This document shows positions 9,253 through 15,839 of a stretch of DNA of 18,109 nt, in pieces. How positions within the stretch are numbered: position 1 is the stretch's first letter; the number at the start of each line of letters is the position of its first letter. The notes below the pieces were generated by a model, which was not told where the DNA came from, did not search any database, and saw only the letters and a list, made by a program, of their open reading frames with translations. Made by a program: the position numbers and the translations under genes. The stretch is from Bacillota bacterium (GTDB lineage Bacteria > Bacillota_I > Bacilli_A > RF39 > UBA660), in assembly GCA_023391185.1 (NCBI GenBank), contig JAEWBI010000013.1, positions 1 to 18,109 on the forward strand, in the 5' to 3' direction.

Positions 9253-10572
9253 TCATCTCCTAATACATTTTTCTACTTCGACTCTGTCATCAAAATAAAT
9301 CTTCTCTTTACCTATTATTTGATAAGTTTCATGTCCCTTACCAAGTAATAATAGTATATCATTATTTCTTAGCAATTGCACCCCATTTTGAATTGCTTCG
9401 CTACGGTTTACAATTATTTGATAATTATCTTTTTCTACACCTTTAATCATATCATCTATTATAATATACGGATCTTCATCACGAGGATTATCACTTGTTA
9501 ATATTACATAGTCTGATAAATCGGTAGCAATTTTGGCCATAATAGGTCTTTTAAATCTGTCTCTATTTCCGCCACAACCAATAATAACATAAATTTTTGA
9601 TTTAGCAAAGTCTTTTACGCCATTAATTATATTTTCAACTGCATCTGGAGTATGAGCATAGTCAATAATAATCTTATTTTTATTATAATTAATTATTTGC
9701 ATTCTGCCTGGTGGAGCTGATAATTTTTTTATAATTTTATACTTATTCTTAATATTAAACTCATCTAATATGACTATTGCATTAAGCATATTATAAATAT
9801 TATAAACTCCAAGTAACATCATTTCATACTTATTATTATTAACTATAAATTTAGTTTTATTATTGAAAACATAATCTTCTATTACATAGTCTCCCTTAAA
9901 AGAACTAATTGTTATTAAATTTTTAAGTTTAATTTTTCGTCCATATTTATCATCAACATTAATTATTCCTTTACCATCTTTTTTTAATTTTTTAAATAAT
10001 TTCTTTTTAGCATTAAAATACCTTTTTAGACTTTTATGATAATCTAAATGATCTTCTGTTAAATTAGTAAATATAGCATAATCAAATAATAGTCCCTCTA
10101 CTCTTTTCATATCAAGAGCATGACTACTAACTTCCATTACAACTACCTTACATCCCTTTTCTTTACAAGTTAAAAGCATATCATATATGTCTAATAATTC
10201 TGGAGTAGTATTATTTAAAGTTACAACTTTATCATCTAGATAAAAACCTATTGTGCCTATATAGCCACATTTTATTCCGGCTTTGTTTAATGCTTGATAA
10301 ATTAAATAAGCACTAGTTGTTTTTCCGTTAGTACCAGTTATTCCGATTAACTTGAGTTCACTTATTTCTTTATAATAATTATTTTTCAAATATTTTATTA
10401 AATACTTTTTTGTATCTTTTACAGTTATAGTTTCTACTGGATACTTACCATGTTCTACTACTACTTTTGTTGCACCATTTTTTATAGCTTCATTTACATA
10501 ATCATGACCTTTTCCTAAAGCAACAAACGTATCGCCACATTCTATTTTCCTCGAATCTATTTTTATGTTCAA
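9253..10572 (-). CDS. murE: MurE-type Mur ligase, paralog B (DNPR motif, TTG start)
   Basis: Mur ligases of this type add the third amino acid to UDP-MurNAc-L-Ala-D-Glu using ATP. The 439-residue product has the P-loop GITGTNGKTTS (77-87), EVSSHAL (147-153), LTEDHLDYH (171-179), NAKKKLF with the probable carbamylated lysine K189, PPGR (287-290), DYAHTPDA (304-311), GGNRDRFKRP (334-343), DNPRDEDP (361-368) and GKGHE (411-415). DNPR is the signature of meso-diaminopimelate-adding MurE. The N-terminal UDP-binding part is short: DTFVALGKGHDYV lacks about six residues present in its neighbour's ALRGFNSDGHEY. The start is TTG 10572 after GGGGGTG, because the DSR motif is already at residue 6 and no better start exists. 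A hairpin with a T-run overlaps this start. The symbol is given for the family; which paralog does the housekeeping step is open. Confidence 0.9.
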   Translation of the reverse strand: MNIKIDSRKIECGDTFVALGKGHDYVNEAIKNGATKVVVEHGKYPVETITVKDTKKYLIKYLKNNYYKEISELKLIGITGTNGKTTSAYLIYQALNKAGIKCGYIGTIGFYLDDKVVTLNNTTPELLDIYDMLLTCKEKGCKVVVMEVSSHALDMKRVEGLLFDYAIFTNLTEDHLDYHKSLKRYFNAKKKLFKKLKKDGKGIINVDDKYGRKIKLKNLITISSFKGDYVIEDYVFNNKTKFIVNNNKYEMMLLGVYNIYNMLNAIVILDEFNIKNKYKIIKKLSAPPGRMQIINYNKNKIIIDYAHTPDAVENIINGVKDFAKSKIYVIIGCGGNRDRFKRPIMAKIATDLSDYVILTSDNPRDEDPYIIIDDMIKGVEKDNYQIIVNRSEAIQNGVQLLRNNDILLLLGKGHETYQIIGKEKIYFDDRVEVEKCIRR

Positions 10573-10598
10573 AAAAACACCCCCATATATTATATGTG
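10571..10598 (-). promoter_or_regulatory. Terminator-like hairpin holding the SD and start of the second murE
   Basis: Read on the minus strand, an 11-bp stem (one G-U, one A-G mismatch) with a 5-base loop spans about 10603-10577 and is followed by six T. Its 3' arm holds GGGGGTG, the ribosome binding site of the TTG start at 10572, and the last T residues belong to that start codon. It could be an attenuator, a partial terminator that lowers output of the second murE and mraY, or an RBS-masking structure. Confidence 0.55.
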
Positions 10599-10614
10599 AG
10601 TGTCCAAATATTGC

Positions 10615-11985
10615 CTAAACAGATATTTTATTTAATACTTCATTTACTTTATTTCTATCATTGAATGGAATTTTTTTATCTTTCATAATTATAAATTCTT
10701 CATGACCTTTTCCTAATATAAGTAATACATCTTCGTCTTTTAATAAAGAGATACCTTTTTCAATGGCTTTTCCTCTATCAATTACTACTTCATAATTTTT
10801 ATTGGTATTCCCCTTTATCATATCTTCAACAACATCCATTGGATCTTCATCATGAGGATCATCCATAGTTACTATAGCATATTTAGCCTGATCTGTTACT
10901 AATTTCATCATAATAGGTCTTTTAGTACGATCGCGGCTACCAGTACATCCAAATACAACATATATATTATTATGTTTTATTTTTTTTACTGTGGATAAAA
11001 TCTTTTCTATAGCATCTGGAGTATGAGCATAATCTACAATGATACTATTAGTATTATATTTAATTATATCCATTCTACCTGGTGGACATGTTAGTTTTGA
11101 TATAACTCTTATTATACTTTCTTTTGTTATATTCATATTTTCAAGAATTATAATAACACAAAGTAAATTATATATATTATATTCTCCAAGTAAAGGTGAA
11201 TTAATTGTAATTACTTCCCCATTATGAACATAATTAAAAGTTGTTCCTTGATTATGATAGAAAGTAGAAGTAACTTTATAATCACCGCCTGTTATTCCGT
11301 AATAAATAGTATTGGCAGATTTAAAATAATCTTTATATTTATCATCATAATTAACAATAGATATACCATCTTCTACTACTTTATCAAACAATAAAGTTTT
11401 TGCTTTAGCATAATTTTCCATAGTCTTATGTTCGTCAAGATGATCTTGTGTTAAATTAGTAAATACAGCGTATTTAAATGGTATGTTATCTACTCTACCT
11501 CTAACAAGGGCCTGACTACTTACTTCAAGAACCATACTGCGATAACCACTATCATAAGCTGCAATAAGCATATCATAAATATCACAAATATCTGGTGTTG
11601 TATTTGGTAAATCCATTACTTTACCATGTTCTAAGTATAATCCAACAGTACCTATATAACCACATTTTATTCCTAATTTATTTAAAGCATCATATAGAAG
11701 ATAAGCGCTTGTTGTCTTACCATTAGTACCAGTAATACCGATTATGGTCATTTCACTTAAATATTTTCCATAATTTTCATTAAGATAATTTGCTAAATAT
11801 AATCTTGTATCTGGCACTACTTCATAAGGAATACTATAATCTCCTTTGTCCATTACAATAAGCTTTGATGCTCCCAAAGAAATAGCTTTATTAATATATT
11901 CGTGTCCATCACTATTAAAACCACGAAGAGCTATAAATATATCTCCCTTATTAATTTTTCTTGAATCTGCTTTTATATTTATCAT
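10615..11985 (-). CDS. murE: MurE-type Mur ligase, paralog A (DDPH motif)
   Basis: A 456-residue UDP-MurNAc-tripeptide synthetase-like protein. The N-terminal domain is canonical (ADSRKINKGDIFIALRGF, then DGHEY), followed by P-loop GITGTNGKTTS (83-93), NTTPD (128-132), PPGR (301-304), DYAHTPDA (318-325) and GKGHE (425-429). It departs from its neighbour at three normally conserved motifs: EVSSQAL (154-160) instead of EVSSHAL, LTQDHLDEH (178-186) instead of LTEDHLD, and DDPHDEDP (375-382) instead of DNPRDEDP. The loss of Arg in the last motif suggests that the third residue added is not meso-DAP, or that the protein has another substrate. Start ATG 11985 is preceded by AGGTGAT; an in-frame ATG at 12003 has no binding site. 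It lies 42 bases upstream of the second murE and is probably an old tandem duplicate. Confidence 0.9.
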   Translation of the reverse strand: MINIKADSRKINKGDIFIALRGFNSDGHEYINKAISLGASKLIVMDKGDYSIPYEVVPDTRLYLANYLNENYGKYLSEMTIIGITGTNGKTTSAYLLYDALNKLGIKCGYIGTVGLYLEHGKVMDLPNTTPDICDIYDMLIAAYDSGYRSMVLEVSSQALVRGRVDNIPFKYAVFTNLTQDHLDEHKTMENYAKAKTLLFDKVVEDGISIVNYDDKYKDYFKSANTIYYGITGGDYKVTSTFYHNQGTTFNYVHNGEVITINSPLLGEYNIYNLLCVIIILENMNITKESIIRVISKLTCPPGRMDIIKYNTNSIIVDYAHTPDAIEKILSTVKKIKHNNIYVVFGCTGSRDRTKRPIMMKLVTDQAKYAIVTMDDPHDEDPMDVVEDMIKGNTNKNYEVVIDRGKAIEKGISLLKDEDVLLILGKGHEEFIIMKDKKIPFNDRNKVNEVLNKISV

Positions 11986-12052
11986 ATTATCACCTATACC
12001 CATTATATATTATTTTGCTATATTAAACAATAATCTCATATATTATCTGATA

Positions 12053-12796
12053 CTAATTATATTTATCAATTTCTACTACATAATTATCTTTTTTTGACTT
12101 ATATAACTCGTTTCTTACAATGAATTTACCAACTTTTCTAATTGATAAAATATCCCCTGTTTTTAATATTTTATTAACATTAGTAACTTCGCTGTAATTA
12201 ATAAGTACCATTCCATCTTTTATATAATCACAAGCACCACTTCTACTTAAATGTGCAAGTTTACTAATAAAGACATCAATTCTATAACTTGGTACAGTAA
12301 TACTTAATTTAGTAAATCTTTCTCTAAGCAAAACCATATTATTAACTTCAATCAATTTAACCTTTTTATTCTTAATAGTATATAAACTACTTTCTAATAA
12401 AGAATTTAGTCTCGTTAAATTAGTTAGATAAATAGATTCATCTTCTATAAAGATATCTCCTATTGTATCTATATCAAGTCCAATTGAAAATAAAGTACCT
12501 AGCACATCTGAATGACTAATACCATTTATTTCAGCTTTATATATTGTTACAAAATTATCATAATCACCAAAATAAATTATACTTTTATCGCAATTATCAT
12601 TTGGTTTATAAATTTCATAATTAATTTTTGAAAACTTTAAAGTATCTTCAGCAAGTTTTAGCATTCTTAAATCTAAGAAATTTGTATAAGTACTAATACC
12701 TGTTTGATCATACTTTAAATACTTATCTAATATATTTGAAATTAAAATTCTTTCTTCTTTTATTTTAAATCTTTTCAGGACACTATTCTTATCCAT
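12053..12796 (-). CDS. ylmH: YlmH-family S4-domain RNA-binding protein
   Basis: A 247-residue protein matching YlmH in length and layout. The N-terminal two thirds include YTNFLDLRMLKLAED (YTxFLDPxE-like in the family), and YFGDYDN- and HSDVLGTLFSIGLD-like stretches (compare HRDILGALLGLGI in relatives); about residues 175-240 are an S4 domain (SYRIDVFISKLAHLSRSGACDYIKDGMVLINY). YlmH is encoded near division and wall genes in many Gram-positive bacteria and has been linked to ribosome-associated quality control through its S4 domain. ATG 12796 follows AAAGG by seven bases, and the stop of the upstream gene is three bases away, so they are co-transcribed. Confidence 0.88.
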   Translation of the reverse strand: MDKNSVLKRFKIKEERILISNILDKYLKYDQTGISTYTNFLDLRMLKLAEDTLKFSKINYEIYKPNDNCDKSIIYFGDYDNFVTIYKAEINGISHSDVLGTLFSIGLDIDTIGDIFIEDESIYLTNLTRLNSLLESSLYTIKNKKVKLIEVNNMVLLRERFTKLSITVPSYRIDVFISKLAHLSRSGACDYIKDGMVLINYSEVTNVNKILKTGDILSIRKVGKFIVRNELYKSKKDNYVVEIDKYN

Positions 12797-12799
12797 AAA

Positions 12800-13588
12800 T
12801 TACCTTTTATTAAAGTATTCTCCAAAATTTTTTATTTTAACTTTAGGTATCTCTTCTAGTTTACCAATTGTTATATCATCAAGAGGCATACCATACTTTA
12901 TTTTTTCAAATTTTGTTAAACTGTTAAATCCTTCCATTCTTATTATATCATCTTCACAAAAATTGTTACTTGATATTTGCTTAAATCTAATTATTGGATA
13001 ATTTATTTTTCCATCTTTATTATAATAATTTTTAACCATTTTATATAATTCTTCATTAATATTAAGCTTACTATTTTCTTGTAAAGAAGGATAATCATTT
13101 AAAAAGTAAGATATCATAACTTTAGACATAATTTCAGCATTATATTCAGTTATAAAATCATCATAAAATCTATCATATAAATGATTTTGCCACCTAAATA
13201 TATAAGCATCTTCTAAAAGAATTTGTCTTATAAGTGGATTTGTTTCTTTTATAGAACGTATAATCATTTCTTGCTTCGCATGAGTTAGTTCATGAAAAAG
13301 CATTTCTAAAAACCTTATACACATAATTAAAACTTCAATTTCAGTTAACTGTTCAATTCTTTTTTCTTTAACAATTAACATTCTATTAAAAGTATTATTG
13401 CGACTAATAGTTATAGACAAATGTTTAGGACTATATGCTACTAAAGTATCTGGGCTTCTTGAAAAAGAAATAGCTTTAACAACTTCATTTAATTCTAGTA
13501 TATCTACATAATTAAAAATAAAGTACTCTATAAAGTCTTTACTAATTAATTTTTTGTTGTTATAACAGTCCAGTAATTCTTCTTGCAT
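12800..13588 (-). CDS. Predicted zinc metallopeptidase-like protein (HELTH motif)
   Basis: A 262-residue protein I do not recognise by name. It has one clear zincin motif, HELTH (residues 99-103), in a helix (CIRFLEMLFHELTHAKQEM). A glutamate about 45-50 residues further on (E148 or E152 in ITEYNAEIMSK) could be the third metal ligand, as in gluzincins. No signal peptide or membrane segment is seen from the chosen start, so it should be cytosolic. ATG 13588 is supported by GGAGGGGAT directly upstream; an in-frame start at 13645 would add a false hydrophobic leader and would lie upstream of the predicted promoter. It is the first gene of the unit leading into ylmH and the murE/mraY genes, which hints at a link with wall growth, but its substrate is unknown and it may be an inactive relative. 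Confidence 0.75.
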   Translation of the reverse strand: MQEELLDCYNNKKLISKDFIEYFIFNYVDILELNEVVKAISFSRSPDTLVAYSPKHLSITISRNNTFNRMLIVKEKRIEQLTEIEVLIMCIRFLEMLFHELTHAKQEMIIRSIKETNPLIRQILLEDAYIFRWQNHLYDRFYDDFITEYNAEIMSKVMISYFLNDYPSLQENSKLNINEELYKMVKNYYNKDGKINYPIIRFKQISSNNFCEDDIIRMEGFNSLTKFEKIKYGMPLDDITIGKLEEIPKVKIKNFGEYFNKR

Positions 13589-13619
13589 AATATCCCCTCC
13601 GTCAAAATAAATTTGATAT

Positions 13620-13628
13620 ATTATAACA
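13620..13628 (-). promoter_or_regulatory. Extended -10 promoter of the metallopeptidase/ylmH/murE/mraY unit
   Basis: TGTTATAAT on the minus strand fits the extended -10 consensus. It sits immediately after the clpB terminator, with no convincing -35 at the proper spacing. The same TGnTATAAT arrangement precedes the slipin gene and the mosaic pilin gene. Confidence 0.65.
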
Positions 13629-13630
13629 CA

Positions 13631-13656
13631 AAAAAAGATAAGCAATAGCTTATCTT
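13631..13656 (-). terminator. Terminator after clpB
   Basis: A 9-bp stem (13648-13656 with 13635-13643), a 4-base loop and a T-run on the minus strand. The 5' arm contains the clpB stop codon (13650-13652). Confidence 0.88.
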
Positions 13657-15746
13657 AATATAAATTCATTATTATCTACATCAACTGTTAATGTACTATT
13701 AAATCTTATATTATCATTAATAATATTACTTGCAATTAATGTTTCAATATTTTGACTCACAAACCTCTTTATTGGTCGTGCTCCATAATTTTCATCATAA
13801 GCATTATCAATAATATATTTTTTAGCATTATCAGTAAGCATGACTTTTATCTTCTTATCAGATAATCTATATTCTAATTCTCTAATAATTTTATCCAAGA
13901 TAGAATATACAACATCTTTAGATAATGAATTAAAGATAATTATTTCATCAATACGGTTTAAAAATTCTGGTTTGAAAGTGTGTTTCAATTGTTCATTAAT
14001 TAATTCTTCAGAATTGTTTTTATTCTCTAATATATGCTCACTACCTAAATTTGAAGTCATAATAATAATTGTATTTTTAAAATCTACTGTTCTTCCTTGA
14101 CTATCAGTAATACGACCATCATCAAGAATCTGAAGAAGTATGTTAAAGACATCTTTATGAGCCTTTTCTATTTCATCAAACAGTACAATGCTATATGGAT
14201 TTCTTCTTACAGCCTCTGTTAACTGTCCTCCTTCATCATAACCAACGTATCCTGGAGGAGCACCAACTAATCTTGATACTGAGAAACTTTCCATATACTC
14301 ACTCATATCTATTCTTACCATATGTCTTTCATCATCAAATAATTCATATGCTAAAGTTTTTGCTACTTCAGTTTTTCCTACTCCAGTTGGTCCTAAGAAT
14401 ATAAATGAACCTATTGGTCTATTTGGATCTTTAATTCCAGCTCTTGCTCTTATAATGGCATTACTTACAAGTTTAATAGCATTATCTTGTCCTTTTACTC
14501 TTCTTTTCATATTATCTTCTAAATTAAGTAATTTATCTTTTTCTCCACCTACTAGTTTACTAATTGGAATATTTGTCCATCTAGAAATAATAGCCGCAAT
14601 AGATTCATCATCAATAGTATCACTAAGTATTTCTGATTTATTTTGTTTTTGAAGTGAACTTAGTTCTTCTTCTAATTTAGGAATAATACCATGACGAAGT
14701 TTAGCAGCAAGTTCTAAATCATAGTTGTTTTCTGCTTGCTCTAATTTAAACTTGTTTTTTTCAATTTCACTTTTCTTTTCTTTTAAAAGACTGTTAATTC
14801 TTTTTTCTTGTTCCCAATCACTTCTTAATTTTTGTTCTTCTTCTTTTAAACTATTTAGTTTATTATTTATCTCTTCAACTCTTTTTTTAGAAAGTTCATC
14901 TTTCTCTTTCTTTAGTGATGTATATTCGATTTCAAGCCCCATAATTTCTCGATTAAGTTTATCTAATGAAGTTGGAACTGAGTCCATTTGAACTCTAATA
15001 GTAGCACATGCTTCATCAACTAAATCTATAGCTTTATCTGGTAAAAATCGATCAGTAATATATCTATCTGATAAAGATGCTGCTGCTACTAAAGCACTAT
15101 CTTTTATATCAACACCATGATATACTTCAAAACGATGTTTTAATCCTCGAAGTATAGTTATAGTATCTATAACAGTAGGCTGTCCTACTAAAACTTTTTG
15201 AAATCTTCGCTCTAAAGCTCCATCTTTTTCAATATATTTTCTATATTCATTTAAAGTAGTTGCTCCAATACAATGTATCTCTGATCTTGCAAGCATTGGT
15301 TTTAACATATTACCAGCATCAAGTGCACCATCAGAACCTGCACCTACTATCATATGTATTTCATCAATAAACATAATAATTTTTCCATCAGAATCTTTTA
15401 CTTCTTTTAATACTTTTTTAAGTCTTTCTTCAAATTCTCCACGATATTTAGCGCCAGCTATTAAAGAGCCTAAATCAAGTTCCCAAATTATTTTATCTTT
15501 TAAACTATTAGGAACATCGCCTTTTACTATACGATGAGCTAGTCCCTCAACAATAGCTGTTTTACCAACTCCTGGTTCACCAATTAATACAGGGTTATTC
15601 TTTGTTTTTCTAGAAAGTATTCTAGTAATACTAGAGATTTCATCATCTCTACCTATTACTGGATCTACTTTTCCATCTTTAACACTTTGAACAATATCAC
15701 GACCATATTTTTCTAAAACATTTTCATCTTTATTTTCAAAATCCAT
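13650..15746 (-). CDS. clpB: ClpB disaggregase lacking the N-terminal domain
   Basis: ClpB is a hexameric AAA+ chaperone that threads aggregated proteins through its pore together with DnaK. This 698-residue form begins at the linker into the first ATPase domain (LEKYGRDIVQSVKDGKVDPVIGRD, residues 11-34), so the usual ~150-residue N-domain is absent; full-length ClpB is about 860. Present are Walker A1 GEPGVGKT (56-63), pore loop KYRGEFEERL (100-109), Walker B1 IIMFIDE (123-129), a long coiled-coil middle domain (about 255-375), Walker A2 GPTGVGKT (452-459), pore loop GYVGYDEGG (499-507) and Walker B2 IVLFDE (520-525). The long middle domain argues for ClpB rather than ClpC. ATG 15746 follows GGGAGGG; a stop-free extension upstream is excluded because promoter and CIRCE lie there. 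Control by HrcA is indicated. Confidence 0.95.
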   Translation of the reverse strand: MDFENKDENVLEKYGRDIVQSVKDGKVDPVIGRDDEISSITRILSRKTKNNPVLIGEPGVGKTAIVEGLAHRIVKGDVPNSLKDKIIWELDLGSLIAGAKYRGEFEERLKKVLKEVKDSDGKIIMFIDEIHMIVGAGSDGALDAGNMLKPMLARSEIHCIGATTLNEYRKYIEKDGALERRFQKVLVGQPTVIDTITILRGLKHRFEVYHGVDIKDSALVAAASLSDRYITDRFLPDKAIDLVDEACATIRVQMDSVPTSLDKLNREIMGLEIEYTSLKKEKDELSKKRVEEINNKLNSLKEEEQKLRSDWEQEKRINSLLKEKKSEIEKNKFKLEQAENNYDLELAAKLRHGIIPKLEEELSSLQKQNKSEILSDTIDDESIAAIISRWTNIPISKLVGGEKDKLLNLEDNMKRRVKGQDNAIKLVSNAIIRARAGIKDPNRPIGSFIFLGPTGVGKTEVAKTLAYELFDDERHMVRIDMSEYMESFSVSRLVGAPPGYVGYDEGGQLTEAVRRNPYSIVLFDEIEKAHKDVFNILLQILDDGRITDSQGRTVDFKNTIIIMTSNLGSEHILENKNNSEELINEQLKHTFKPEFLNRIDEIIIFNSLSKDVVYSILDKIIRELEYRLSDKKIKVMLTDNAKKYIIDNAYDENYGARPIKRFVSQNIETLIASNIINDNIRFNSTLTVDVDNNEFILR

Positions 15747-15766
15747 AATATCCCTCCCTTTTCTAC

Positions 15767-15794
15767 TAAAAAAGTGAATGTAACTACATTCACT
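15767..15794 (-). terminator. Hairpin plus T-run at the start of the clpB transcript
   Basis: A perfect 10-bp inverted repeat (15785-15794 with 15773-15782, two bases between) followed by T residues on the minus strand. It would terminate readthrough from the upstream HD gene. Transcripts from the clpB promoter should begin near 15791-15793, inside its 5' arm, and so would lose the outermost pairs. Confidence 0.7.
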
Positions 15795-15798
15795 GATA

Positions 15799-15826
15799 AT
15801 TATATCACTATTTTAGCACTTGTCAA
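15799..15826 (-). promoter_or_regulatory. Promoter of clpB
   Basis: Minus-strand TTGACA (15821-15826) and TATAAT (15799-15804), 16 bases apart. The -35 box lies in the spacer and right half of the CIRCE site, so HrcA binding should exclude RNA polymerase. Confidence 0.85.
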
Positions 15827-15839
15827 GTGCGGCTGCTAA
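15813..15839 (-). promoter_or_regulatory. CIRCE operator of clpB, embedded in the end of the upstream gene
   Basis: Minus strand: TTAGCAGCC, nine bases, AAGTGCTAA. Right half has one mismatch from CIRCE and left half two, in the same positions as the distal hrcA site. The left half encodes the last residues of the HD/ART-like protein (ISSR) and its TGA stop falls in the spacer. Confidence 0.85.

Noticed and set aside
9067..9348. Plus-strand frames antisense to murE/mraY, clpB, valS and the HD genes
   Set aside because: All are opposite well-supported genes, rich in I, L, F and S as expected from reading AT-rich coding DNA backwards, and none has a convincing promoter or SD.
13589..13645. Hydrophobic N-terminal leader on the HELTH protein from a start at 13645
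   Set aside because: That stretch contains the promoter and the GGAGGGG ribosome binding site, so it is leader DNA and not a signal peptide.
13650..15746. ClpC or ClpE instead of ClpB
   Set aside because: The middle domain is about 120 residues with the ClpB-type segment LELAAKLRHGIIPKLEEEL, longer than in ClpC, and no ClpP-docking tripeptide loop was noticed.
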